Both the position numbers and the translations under genes were made by a program. Shown one piece after another: positions 16,994-24,982 of a stretch of 64,000 nt of DNA (position 1 is its first letter; each line of letters opens with the position of its first letter). The DNA comes from an uncultured Lachnospiraceae bacterium. Lineage in GTDB: Bacteria; Bacillota; Clostridia; Lachnospirales; Lachnospiraceae. Location of the stretch: NCBI GenBank assembly GCA_910586755.1, contig CAJUJM010000024.1:1-64000 (forward strand), written 5' to 3'. A model generated the notes under the pieces. The model was not told the DNA's origin. It did not search any database and was given only the letters and a program-made list of their open reading frames with translations.

Positions 16994-18784
16994 TTATTTC
17001 TTATAGATTGCGCCGAACTTACATTTCTCGATACAAGTTCCGCACTTAATACACTTGTCAGTGTCAATGAAATGCGGATTCTTAACAGAGCCCACAATGG
17101 CGTCTGCGGGACAGTTGCGGGCGCACAAGGTACATCCCTTACACTTGTCACGGTCGATATGGAAGGACAGAAGGGCCTTGCACACTCCTGCAGGACAGCG
17201 TTTTTCTTTGATGTGAGCCTCGTACTCGTCACGGAAATAGCGCAGGGTGGAGAGAACCGGGTTGGGAGCAGTTTGTCCCAGGCCGCACAGGGCGTTCTCT
17301 TTTACATAGTAGCACAGCTCTTCCAGCTTATCCAAATCCTCCAAGGTAGCAGTGCCCTTGGTAACCTTGTCTAAGATCTCAAGCATACGCTTGGTACCGA
17401 TACGGCAGGGGGTACATTTGCCACAGGATTCCTCAACCGTAAATTCCAGGAAGAACTTGGCAATGTCCACCATACAGTCATCCTCGTCCATAACAATCAG
17501 ACCGCCGGAACCCATCATGGATCCGATGGAGATCAGGTTGTCATAGTCAATGGGGATGTCAAAGTGCTCATAAGGAATACATCCGCCGGAAGGACCGCCG
17601 GTCTGAGCCGCCTTAAATTTCTTGCCGCCGGGGATGCCGCCGCCGATTTCCTCAATAACTTCCCGAAGGGTGGTGCCCATGGGGATTTCAACCAGGCCGG
17701 TATTGTGGATCTTGCCGCCCAGTGCAAATACCTTGGTGCCCTTGGACTTTTCCGTACCCATGGAAGCGAACCATTCCGGACCGTTTAAGATAATCTGAGG
17801 AATGTTGGCGTAGGTCTCTACGTTGTTTAAGATAGAGGGCTTGCCGAATAATCCTTTTTGCGCCGGGAACGGAGGACGGGGTCTGGGCTCGCCTCTCTTG
17901 CCTTCAATGGAAGTCATGAGGGCAGTTTCCTCACCGCAGACAAATGCACCTGCGCCCAGACGTAAATCAATATCAAAATCAAAACCGGTATCAAAAATAT
18001 TCTTGCCAAGAAGACCGAACTCTCTGGCCTGGCCGATGGCAATGCGGAGACGTTCAACAGCAATGGGGTACTCTGCACGGACATATATGTAGCCCTGGTT
18101 CGCGCCAATAGCGTAACCGGCAATGGCCATAGCCTCCAATACGGCGTGGGGATCGCCTTCCAATACAGAACGATCCATAAATGCGCCGGGATCGCCCTCG
18201 TCGGCGTTACAGCACACATACTTCTGATCTGCGTCATTCTGACGGGCTAATTTCCACTTTAAACCGGTGGGGAAGCCAGCGCCGCCGCGGCCTCTTAAAC
18301 CGCTGTCTAACAGGAGTTTTATAACCTCGTCGGGAGTCATCTCGGTAAGAACCTTGCCCAGGGCCTCGTAGCCGCCGGTACCGATATATTCCTCAATAAC
18401 CTCCGGGTTAATGATACCGCAGTTGCGAAGTGCAATACGGTGCTGCTTCTTGTAGAAGTCGGTGTCTACCAGAGCTTTAATCTTACCTGTGGGGCTAACG
18501 GTCTCTTTGTAAAGAAGACGGGTAACCACACGGCCCTTTAACAAATGCTCGGAAACAATCTCCGGAATATCTTCAACCTTTACCATAGAGTAGAAAGTTG
18601 CGTCCGGATAAATAATCATAATGGGACCAAGGGCGCAGAGGCCGTGGCAACCGGTCTGAACTACGGAAACTTCCTCGGCCAGGCCGTTTTTCTCAATCTC
18701 GGACTTTAAAGTGTCCATAATCTGCTGGCTGCCAGAGGAAGTACATCCGGTGCCGCCGCAGACTAAAACGTGTGAACGATACAT
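16994..18784 (-). CDS. hndC: NADH-oxidising flavoprotein subunit (NuoF-like)
   Basis: This 596-aa subunit holds FMN and the NADH site of the bifurcating hydrogenase. It has an N-terminal thioredoxin-like [2Fe-2S] domain (CGGTGCTSSGS...CHGLC), the NADH/FMN core (GLRGRGGAGFPTGLKW, then EGDPGAFMDRS), the SLBB and 4Fe-4S region (ESCGKCTPCRIG) and a C-terminal pair of ferredoxin motifs (CKGCTLCARNCP and CIKCGTCIEKC). The length and domain order match HydB/HndC. It starts 15 bases downstream of hndB in the direction of transcription. Confidence 0.92.
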   Translation of the reverse strand: MYRSHVLVCGGTGCTSSGSQQIMDTLKSEIEKNGLAEEVSVVQTGCHGLCALGPIMIIYPDATFYSMVKVEDIPEIVSEHLLKGRVVTRLLYKETVSPTGKIKALVDTDFYKKQHRIALRNCGIINPEVIEEYIGTGGYEALGKVLTEMTPDEVIKLLLDSGLRGRGGAGFPTGLKWKLARQNDADQKYVCCNADEGDPGAFMDRSVLEGDPHAVLEAMAIAGYAIGANQGYIYVRAEYPIAVERLRIAIGQAREFGLLGKNIFDTGFDFDIDLRLGAGAFVCGEETALMTSIEGKRGEPRPRPPFPAQKGLFGKPSILNNVETYANIPQIILNGPEWFASMGTEKSKGTKVFALGGKIHNTGLVEIPMGTTLREVIEEIGGGIPGGKKFKAAQTGGPSGGCIPYEHFDIPIDYDNLISIGSMMGSGGLIVMDEDDCMVDIAKFFLEFTVEESCGKCTPCRIGTKRMLEILDKVTKGTATLEDLDKLEELCYYVKENALCGLGQTAPNPVLSTLRYFRDEYEAHIKEKRCPAGVCKALLSFHIDRDKCKGCTLCARNCPADAIVGSVKNPHFIDTDKCIKCGTCIEKCKFGAIYKK

Positions 18785-18799
18785 TCTGCTTCCTCCTTA

Positions 18800-19177
18800 T
18801 TATTTAATGTCAGCTCCATTCAAGGTGTAATCCTCAACCACGTGGCCGCCGATTAAATGGCGCTCCACAACCTCTAAGGCCTTTTCCGGATTCATCTTGA
18901 TGTAGGTGATTTTATCTTTGCCGGGTTCCGTTACCTCTACGATAGGCTCGTACTGGCAGAGCCCGATGCAGCCGGTCTGGGTGACTGCAACCTTATCGGT
19001 GAGCCCCTTTTCCTGAACGGCATTGGCAAGGGTGGTGAGCACGGGTCTGGCGCCGCTGGCGATGCCGCAGGTTGCCATACCAACTACTACGCGGATATGG
19101 TTGTGGTCCTCAGCCCGCATGCCTACCTGGCTCTGAACCCTTTCGCGAATAGCTTTTAATTCAGCAAGGCTTTTCAT
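18800..19177 (-). CDS. hndB: Thioredoxin-like [2Fe-2S] ferredoxin subunit
   Basis: This 125-aa protein has the thioredoxin-like ferredoxin fold with four Cys in the pattern CGIASGARP...TGCIGLCQYEP, binding one [2Fe-2S] cluster. It corresponds to HndB of the four-subunit NADP/NADH hydrogenases and probably relays electrons between the flavin subunit and the other clusters. It lies between the ATPase gene and hndC. Confidence 0.85.
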   Translation of the reverse strand: MKSLAELKAIRERVQSQVGMRAEDHNHIRVVVGMATCGIASGARPVLTTLANAVQEKGLTDKVAVTQTGCIGLCQYEPIVEVTEPGKDKITYIKMNPEKALEVVERHLIGGHVVEDYTLNGADIK

Positions 19178-19201
19178 AGTAATCCTCCAATCTGTGGACG
19201 G

Positions 19202-19759
19202 TCAGAGTAAGTTTCCGCCGTCTACCTCTTGTTTGTTTTCAGTCAGATATTCCATAATGTACTGAGATACTTCCGGGGTATCAAAAGGAACATCCCCCAG
19301 AATCTCCCGCAATTCTCTGGTGTCCAATGTAAAGGATGCGGCGTCATACCGGTAAGTATAGACGAAATCCGTATCCGGATGATAGACAATCAAGGTATGG
19401 ATGGTGCCGGACATATCTCCCAGAGGCATCCGATCAATATGGGACAGTCCAAACACCGCTGTAACAGTAGTGCCTGCGCCTGGCGCGGAGGTAATGGTAA
19501 AGGTTCCGCCGGTGCTTTCCGCTGCATATTTATAAAACGGGATGCCGAGACCAACCTTGCGGGTGGTTCTGGTAGTAAAAAAAGGGTCTGTAACGCTGGC
19601 AACCTGCTCCGGGCTCATGCCGCAGCCATCGTCGGCAATGGTGATGGTTAATGTGTCTTTGGCCGTGTCGGCGGCCACTGTGATTTCCACCAGCTTTGCC
19701 CCGGCCCGGGTAGAGTTCTCGGAGACATCCAGAACATTTAAGGAAATTTCTGTCATCAT
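19202..19759 (-). CDS. GHKL-type ATP-binding protein embedded in the hnd operon
   Basis: This 185-aa protein is a free-standing HATPase_c domain: N-box LNVLDVSENSTRAGA, G1 box ADDGCGM, F-box DPFFTTRTTRKVGLGI, and the G2 region GGTFTITSAPGAGTTV. It lacks a dimerisation/phosphoacceptor domain, so it cannot be a classical histidine kinase by itself. The C-terminal 60 residues are unrelated and acidic. It starts 4 bases after the hndA stop without a strong ribosome binding site, suggesting coupled translation. Together with the RsbW-like ATPase in the divergent operon, it suggests phosphorylation-type control of hydrogenase expression or activity (inference). Confidence 0.75.
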   Translation of the reverse strand: MMTEISLNVLDVSENSTRAGAKLVEITVAADTAKDTLTITIADDGCGMSPEQVASVTDPFFTTRTTRKVGLGIPFYKYAAESTGGTFTITSAPGAGTTVTAVFGLSHIDRMPLGDMSGTIHTLIVYHPDTDFVYTYRYDAASFTLDTRELREILGDVPFDTPEVSQYIMEYLTENKQEVDGGNLL

Positions 19760-19763
19760 AGGC

Positions 19764-20258
19764 TTAATTATATTTTGCTAAAATACCCGGGATATCATCG
19801 GGAACCAGACGGCCGTAAACCTCATCATTAATCATCATAACCGGGGCCAGGCCGCAGGCGCCTACGCAGCGGCAGGAATCCAGAGAAAATTTGCCGTCAG
19901 GGGTACACTCGCCGTTGGTAATACCTAAAAGCTCTTCCAGTTTGCTGAAAATGTTACCGGAACCTTTTACATAGCATGCGGTGCCGAGACATACAGAAAT
20001 TTTGTATTTACCCTTTGGCTGTAAAGCAAACTGAGCATAAAAGGTAGCCACCCCGTAAACCTTTTCCAGGGGAATCCCTGTCTCGTCAGAAATGATAGTC
20101 TGGACTTCAATGGGAAGATAGCCATAGATGTCCTGGGCTTTCTGCATAATTGGCATCAGGGCGCCTGGTGTGTCCCTCAGCTGGGCAATCGCTTCTTTTA
20201 AAGCGGCCTCCTGCTCCTTTGTCCCGGAAAATGGGACAGTCGTTTTTTTGCAAGCCAT
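19764..20258 (-). CDS. hndA: NuoE-like [2Fe-2S] subunit of the bifurcating hydrogenase
   Basis: This 164-aa protein matches NuoE/HndA: an N-terminal helical domain, then a thioredoxin-like [2Fe-2S] domain with Cys in VCLGTACYVKG and SCRCVGACGLAP. It transfers electrons from the flavin subunit. AGGAGGT precedes the ATG on the minus strand, and the gene opens the hnd operon about 40 bases downstream of a predicted promoter. Confidence 0.9.
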   Translation of the reverse strand: MACKKTTVPFSGTKEQEAALKEAIAQLRDTPGALMPIMQKAQDIYGYLPIEVQTIISDETGIPLEKVYGVATFYAQFALQPKGKYKISVCLGTACYVKGSGNIFSKLEELLGITNGECTPDGKFSLDSCRCVGACGLAPVMMINDEVYGRLVPDDIPGILAKYN

Positions 20259-20295
20259 TATGTAACCTCCTTATCAAGTTTTTATTCATTTAGCC

Positions 20296-20325
20296 AATAT
20301 ACAATATATCTTAACATAAGGACAA
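20296..20325 (-). promoter_or_regulatory. Predicted hnd operon promoter
   Basis: On the minus strand, TTGTCC (20325-20320) and TATATT (20301-20296) are separated by 18 bases, 38 bases upstream of the hndA start. The surroundings are AT-rich. This is a motif match only. Confidence 0.5.
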
Positions 20326-20375
20326 TAAAAAATCTACCAAAATTCGCGATTGTAAAAAAATAACAGAGTCGATAT

Positions 20376-20407
20376 TTGTTGATAATTAACAAAAAGAATG
20401 GTATTCT
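20376..20407 (+). promoter_or_regulatory. Promoter of the sensory operon with a Rex-like palindrome over its -35
   Basis: TTGATA (20379-20384) and TATTCT (20402-20407) are 17 bases apart. The quasi-palindrome TTGTTGATAATTAACAA (20376-20392) covers the -35 and resembles the clostridial Rex box TTGTTAA-N4-TTAACAA, but its half sites are separated by three bases, not four, and one half has G for A. Rex represses fermentative redox genes when NAD+/NADH is high, which would fit a hydrogenase locus. Confidence 0.45.
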
Positions 20408-20488
20408 GGAGATAGAGAGTTTCGGTGAGAAGAAAAGCGGCTTTTGTCCGCCAGGGTACTATAGTGTATGAAAGAAAGGGGATTGAAC

Positions 20489-20836
20489 ATGACAGTAAAA
20501 GACGCTAAGGAGATATTAGGGGCAAGAGTCCTGGTAGGGGAGGACCGGCTTGGGGAGGAAGTGAGGAGCGCCTGCGGCTCAGACATGATGAGCGATGTGC
20601 TGGCTTTCTCCAAGGATCACTCTATTTTACTTACAGGGCTGTGTAACCCCCAGGTCATCAGGACTGCAGAGATGCTTGATATTGTCTGCATTATTTTTGT
20701 CCGGGGGAAAAAACCGGACGAGATGACGCTCCAGATGGCAGAAGACAGCGGCCTGGTAGTGCTGGCTACCGGGCATCGGATGTTTTCCGCCTGCGGCATG
20801 CTATATAAAGCGGGTCTTGGGGGAGGTGCAGTCTGA
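20489..20836 (+). CDS. DRTGG-domain protein (first copy)
   Basis: This 115-aa protein is built of a single DRTGG-like domain (MTVKDAKEILGARVLVGEDRLGEEV, then SILLTGLCNPQVIRTAEMLDIVCIIF). DRTGG domains are found next to CBS or AAA modules and are regarded as regulatory ligand-binding units; the ligand is unknown. ATG 20489 with AAAGGGG upstream is preferred over an in-frame ATG seven codons earlier. It opens a tightly overlapping five-gene operon, its stop overlapping the next start (TGATG). Confidence 0.75.
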   Translation: MTVKDAKEILGARVLVGEDRLGEEVRSACGSDMMSDVLAFSKDHSILLTGLCNPQVIRTAEMLDIVCIIFVRGKKPDEMTLQMAEDSGLVVLATGHRMFSACGMLYKAGLGGGAV

Positions 20837-21258
20837 TGGATGACGCCATTGTATTAAACTACGAGATTTCCGGCGAGGACTTTACCCGGGCAGGGGAAGC
20901 CAGCAGTGATGTGAAAAAGAAATTAAAACAGATGGGAGTGGGACCTGAGGCTATCCGCAAGGTGGCCATTGCCATGTACGAGGGGGAAATCAATATGGTA
21001 ATTCATGCCAATGGAGGCAAGATTACTGTGGAGATTACTCCGGATCAGATTATAATGATTTTAGACGATGTAGGTCCGGGGATTCCCGATGTGGAATTGG
21101 CTATGCAGGCCGGTTATTCCACAGCCCCCGACGAGGTCAGGTCCCTGGGCTTTGGCGCCGGCATGGGCCTGCCTAACATGAAAAAATATACAGATACCAT
21201 GGAAATTGACACCAGAATTGGTGTGGGAACCAAAATTACAATGGTGGTGATGATATAA
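20836..21258 (+). CDS. RsbW-like serine-kinase/anti-sigma-type ATPase
   Basis: This 140-aa GHKL ATPase has IRKVAIAMYEGEINMVIHANGG as N-box, LDDVGPGIPD as G1 box and RSLGFGAGMGLPNMKKYTD as G2. The arrangement is that of RsbW/SpoIIAB-type protein kinases that act on small partner proteins. Its start overlaps the preceding stop and its stop overlaps the next start (TAATG). No STAS-domain antagonist or sigma factor is visible nearby, so the partner is unknown; the DRTGG proteins are candidates. Confidence 0.8.
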   Translation: MDDAIVLNYEISGEDFTRAGEASSDVKKKLKQMGVGPEAIRKVAIAMYEGEINMVIHANGGKITVEITPDQIIMILDDVGPGIPDVELAMQAGYSTAPDEVRSLGFGAGMGLPNMKKYTDTMEIDTRIGVGTKITMVVMI

Positions 21259-22646
21259 TGGATAAATTTTACCATTCTGTGCGTCTGGACGCGGAGCTGT
21301 GTAAAGGGTGCATTAACTGCATCAAGCGGTGCCCCACCGAAGCTATCCGGGTCCGTGGAGGAAAAGCCCAGATCAACAGTAAATTCTGCATTGACTGCGG
21401 AGAATGTATCCGGGTCTGCCCTCATCATGCGAAGCATGCGGTGTACGATAAGCCGGATGTTTTAAAGCAATATGAATATACGGTGGCCCTTCCGGCCCCC
21501 GCCTTATACAGCCAGTTTAATAATCTTGACGATGTGAATATCGTGTTAAATGCTTTGCTGCTTATGGGATTTGACGATGTGTTTGAGGTCAGCGCGGCAG
21601 CAGAGCTGGTCAGCGAGGCCACCAGGGAATATTTATCAGGACACGAGGAATGTCTGCCTATTATCAGTACGGCCTGCCCGTCGGTAGTCCGCCTGATCCG
21701 GGTCCGCTTCCCCAACCTGATTCCCCATATGCTGCCATTAAATCCGCCTGTTGAGGTGGCGGCGACTCTGGCAGTGAAAAAGGCTATGAAAGTAACCGGA
21801 CTTCCCAGAGAAAAGATCGGGATCATCTTTATTTCCCCCTGCCCGTCCAAGGTAACCTATATCAAGGCGCCTCTGGGAACGGAAAAGAGCCAGGTGGATC
21901 ACGTTCTGGCCATTAAGGATGTCTATCCTCAGCTTCTATCCCGGATGAAAGCGGTAAAAGACGATTATCTGGAGATTGGCACGGCGGGAAAGATTGGCAT
22001 TAGCTGGGGCCGATCCGGCGGCGAGGCCAGCGGCCTGTTTACAGAAAATTATCTGGCGGCCGACGGTATCGAAAATGTTATCCGTGTGTTGGAAGATCTG
22101 GAAGACCAAAAGTTCATCAACCTGCGGTTTGTAGAATTAAACGCCTGCCCCGGGGGGTGCGTGGGCGGCGTTTTAACCGTGGAAAATCCTTATGTTGCAG
22201 AGGTTAAATTAAAGCGCCTCCGCAAATATATGCCGGTAGCCAGAAGCCATGTGGAGGAAGAAACAGAAACTGTGATTCCCTGGACTACCGGGGTACAATA
22301 TGAGCCGGTATTCCGCCTGGGCAACAATATGATGGAGAGCTTTGCAAGGCTTAATCAGGTGGAACGGCTGTGTAAAAAGCTTCCCGGACTGGACTGCGGC
22401 TCCTGCGGGGCTCCTACCTGTAAAGCTTTGGCTGAGGACATTGTCCGGGGAGAAGCCAAGGAGGCTGATTGTGTCTACAATTTAAGGGAAAGCCTGCATA
22501 ATCTTTCAGAGGAAGTAGCGGTATTAGCCGGGGATTTGGCTGATGGACAGCGCATTGGCCAGGAGACTGTTAACCTGTTAAAGGATTATATCCAGCGCAT
22601 TTCAGAGGAGATGGCGGTTTTGGATAATCGAGAGGATGAAGAATAA
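21258..22646 (+). CDS. Putative sensory [FeFe] hydrogenase (group C/D-like)
   Basis: This 462-aa iron-sulfur protein has two N-terminal [4Fe-4S] motifs (C15, C18, C21, C25 and C44, C47, C50, C54), an Fe_hyd large-subunit domain and a C-terminal Fes motif (C380, C383, C388, C405) followed by a helical tail. The H-cluster ligands are kept: Cys140 in STACPSVV, Cys195 in SPCPSKVT, and Cys297 and Cys301 in NACPGGCVGG. The Cys that normally relays protons next to Cys140 is Ala139. That substitution is described for putative sensory hydrogenases (HydS type). No PAS domain is seen. It probably senses H2 or redox state and signals through the ATPase and DRTGG proteins encoded beside it (inference). 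Confidence 0.8.
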   Translation: MDKFYHSVRLDAELCKGCINCIKRCPTEAIRVRGGKAQINSKFCIDCGECIRVCPHHAKHAVYDKPDVLKQYEYTVALPAPALYSQFNNLDDVNIVLNALLLMGFDDVFEVSAAAELVSEATREYLSGHEECLPIISTACPSVVRLIRVRFPNLIPHMLPLNPPVEVAATLAVKKAMKVTGLPREKIGIIFISPCPSKVTYIKAPLGTEKSQVDHVLAIKDVYPQLLSRMKAVKDDYLEIGTAGKIGISWGRSGGEASGLFTENYLAADGIENVIRVLEDLEDQKFINLRFVELNACPGGCVGGVLTVENPYVAEVKLKRLRKYMPVARSHVEEETETVIPWTTGVQYEPVFRLGNNMMESFARLNQVERLCKKLPGLDCGSCGAPTCKALAEDIVRGEAKEADCVYNLRESLHNLSEEVAVLAGDLADGQRIGQETVNLLKDYIQRISEEMAVLDNREDEE

Positions 22647-22647
22647 A

Positions 22648-22998
22648 ATGACCGTTCAGGATTTAATGAATAAGGACATTGTCAGGGTGGTAAATGCCGG
22701 AGACGATACGGATCGGGAGATTGAAAAGGTGTTTTGCTGCGACTTGCTGAGCATTGCTATGGGAAAGGCTCCTGCAGGGTGCGCCTGGGTGACGGTAATG
22801 GCCAATTTAAATACCCTGGCTGTGGCTTCTCTGGCAGATGCTGCCTGTGTAATACTGGCAGAAGGATCCCAAATGGATGAAAATGGTGTAAAGAAGGCCC
22901 AGATGCAGGGGATTACCCTGTTGGAGACCGATGCACCGGTCTTTGACGCCGCACTGGCCGTTTATAGGGCCATGGAAGCAGAAGGAAGTCCGGCATGA
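22648..22998 (+). CDS. DRTGG-domain protein (second copy)
   Basis: This 116-aa protein is similar in length and plan to the first operon member (MTVQDLMNKDIVRVV, compare MTVKDAKEIL), with a conserved core NLNTLAVASLADAACVILAEG. ATG 22648 is preferred: GAGAGG lies 12 bases upstream, while the overlapping in-frame ATG at 22636 has no space for a site. Two diverged DRTGG copies flanking the hydrogenase-like gene suggest a heteromeric regulator. Confidence 0.7.
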   Translation: MTVQDLMNKDIVRVVNAGDDTDREIEKVFCCDLLSIAMGKAPAGCAWVTVMANLNTLAVASLADAACVILAEGSQMDENGVKKAQMQGITLLETDAPVFDAALAVYRAMEAEGSPA

Positions 22999-23717
22999 TC
23001 AGCCTTACCTATGATCTCCATATCCACTCCTGTTTATCCCCCTGCGGGGATGACGATATGACTCCTGCCAACATCGCCGGCATGGCGGCCATAAAAGGGC
23101 TGGATGTGATTGCCCTTACCGATCACAACGCCTGCCGCAACTGTCCGGCTGTCATGGCGGCGGCAGAGGAATACGGAGTTCTTGCCATACCGGGAATGGA
23201 GATCAATACATCGGAGGAAGTTCATGCAGTGTGTCTGTTTCCCACGCTGGAAGCTGCTTTGAATTTTGACAGTTATGTCTATGACAAACTGATGAAATTT
23301 CCCAATAAGGCAGAAATTTTTGGAAAGCAGCAAATTTATAACCAGGAGGATCAGGTGGAGGGGGAGGAACCAAACCTGCTGATTAACAGTGCGGACATCT
23401 CCTTTGACCGGCTGTGGGGGCTGGTTCAGTCTTACGGCGGAGTCATGTTTCCGGCCCACATAGACAAGACTGCAAACAGTCTGATTGCCAATTTGGGATT
23501 TGTGCCCCCGGACAGCCAGTTTACTACAGCGGAAGTCAAAGATTTAAAAAAACTTCATCAGCTTCGGAGGGAAAATCCTTATCTGGAAAAGTGTAAAATC
23601 ATCAGCAACTCAGACGCCCATTATTTGGAGCATATTAATGAGCCGGACTTAACGCTTCCGGTCCATGAAAAAAGTATTCTGGGGGTATTGGATGCATTGA
23701 TGAGAAAACGAGATTGA
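22995..23717 (+). CDS. PHP-domain phosphoesterase
   Basis: This 240-aa protein has the PHP metal-binding motifs YDLHIHSCLSPCGD (residues 5-18), ALTDHNACRN, PGMEIN and PAHIDK, and a late SNSDAHY. These provide a trinuclear metal site for phosphate ester hydrolysis, as in histidinol phosphatase-like and nucleic-acid PHP enzymes. The gene overlaps its predecessor by four bases (ATGA) and closes the operon. The substrate is unknown; conserved linkage with the sensory hydrogenase suggests a signalling nucleotide or phosphoprotein (inference). Confidence 0.8.
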   Translation: MISLTYDLHIHSCLSPCGDDDMTPANIAGMAAIKGLDVIALTDHNACRNCPAVMAAAEEYGVLAIPGMEINTSEEVHAVCLFPTLEAALNFDSYVYDKLMKFPNKAEIFGKQQIYNQEDQVEGEEPNLLINSADISFDRLWGLVQSYGGVMFPAHIDKTANSLIANLGFVPPDSQFTTAEVKDLKKLHQLRRENPYLEKCKIISNSDAHYLEHINEPDLTLPVHEKSILGVLDALMRKRD

Positions 23718-23719
23718 TG

Positions 23720-23739
23720 CCCCGCTGCCTGCAGCGGGG
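23720..23739 (+). terminator. GC-rich hairpin after the PHP gene
   Basis: A 9-bp stem, ccccgctgc (23720-23728) with gcagcgggg (23731-23739), follows three bases after the stop codon. It has no proper T-tract, so it may protect the 3' end and not terminate efficiently. The following 260 bases to the LysR gene are AT-rich, without further recognisable features. Confidence 0.5.
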
Positions 23740-24001
23740 AATTGAACGAAATTAGTACCAAATATGGTATATGCTGGCAATTATAATAGAAAAAGTGCAG
23801 GAATATAGACAGAATTAATTTTTTGCAAAAAGAAAAGCAAACAATTCAATATTATAAAACAATAAAGGATGTTTACTTTAAAAAGACAAAGAGTTATGAT
23901 AAGTATCAGAAAATTCTAAAATGGCCCTAGAATACACTGAATAAGGAATTGATAAGCAGGGTATCCTAACACTACTAGATGAACGTATTTGGGAGAAATT
24001 C

Positions 24002-24982
24002 ATGACACATTGGGAGATAAAAACTTTTCTTGAAATTGTAAAATACAGAAGCATATCCAAAGCGGCTGAAAAATTATTTTTGACTCAGTCCACGGTCAGT
24101 CACCGGCTTAATGTGTTAGAAGAAGAGCTGGGCGTAAAGCTGATAATCCGGAGAAAAGGGTATCGGTCCATTGAACTGACTAATGATGGGGAAGCTTTTT
24201 TGCCTTTGGCATACGAATATGAGGCATTATGGGAGCGGATTGCCGTTTTTTCTCAGAGCGGTTCAAAAGCGGTATTCAGTATCGGCTGCCATGACAGTAT
24301 GAACGACAGTATTTTCTATAAGCTGTTGACACGGCTTATGGAGGCTTCTGCCACGTCCAAACGGAGAATGACATTTCGTCTGGAAAGCCACAACACAGAG
24401 GAGCTTTATCAGCTTTTAGAGAGCGGACACATTAACATGGCTTTTTTAAGAAATCCTCAGGAAAACCGGAATTTTACCATAGAGCCGTTTTTTGCCGAGG
24501 AATTCCGGCTGATAGTGACTCAGGACAGCGTCTACCCCAATGAAAAAATCCAGTTAAATATTTTGGACAAAAAGAAAGAGATCGATCTGTCCAGCTCCTG
24601 GGGCGCAGACTTTATGAGGTGGCATGAAGAAATGATGGGGGCAGAGTGGATGGCGGATATTGCCATTAATGCCGCTTCCACTATCCCCAAGTATTTGACG
24701 GAAGCCGATCAGTGGGCGATTGTGCCTGTGTCGGTTGCGGAAGAGCTGGTTCACTCCAGCAGCCTGCGGGCATTGGAAATGAAAACGCCGCCGCCCGCCA
24801 TTTACTGCTATAAAGCATGCTTAAAATCACAGACAAAGATAAAGTCAGAGATGTTTGAACTCTTTTACCGGGTACTGGATGACTTTATGGCCAGCATGCC
24901 TTACCTGAGAAGAATCAGGCCCATAAGAACCGGAGGGGAGAATGAGGAGGACGAGAGCTGCTATTTTTCCTCACATACCTGA
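24002..24982 (+). CDS. LysR-family transcriptional regulator
   Basis: This 326-aa regulator has an N-terminal winged helix-turn-helix (FLEIVKYRSISKAAEKLFLTQSTVSHRLNVLEEEL, about residues 9-43, split here across the two helices) and a C-terminal LysR substrate-binding domain. It overlaps the 3' end of convergent rlmI by 22 bases and is not divergent from an obvious target, so its effector cannot be inferred. There is no clear AGGAGG; a weak GGGAG lies upstream of the ATG. Confidence 0.85.
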   Translation: MTHWEIKTFLEIVKYRSISKAAEKLFLTQSTVSHRLNVLEEELGVKLIIRRKGYRSIELTNDGEAFLPLAYEYEALWERIAVFSQSGSKAVFSIGCHDSMNDSIFYKLLTRLMEASATSKRRMTFRLESHNTEELYQLLESGHINMAFLRNPQENRNFTIEPFFAEEFRLIVTQDSVYPNEKIQLNILDKKKEIDLSSSWGADFMRWHEEMMGAEWMADIAINAASTIPKYLTEADQWAIVPVSVAEELVHSSSLRALEMKTPPPAIYCYKACLKSQTKIKSEMFELFYRVLDDFMASMPYLRRIRPIRTGGENEEDESCYFSSHT

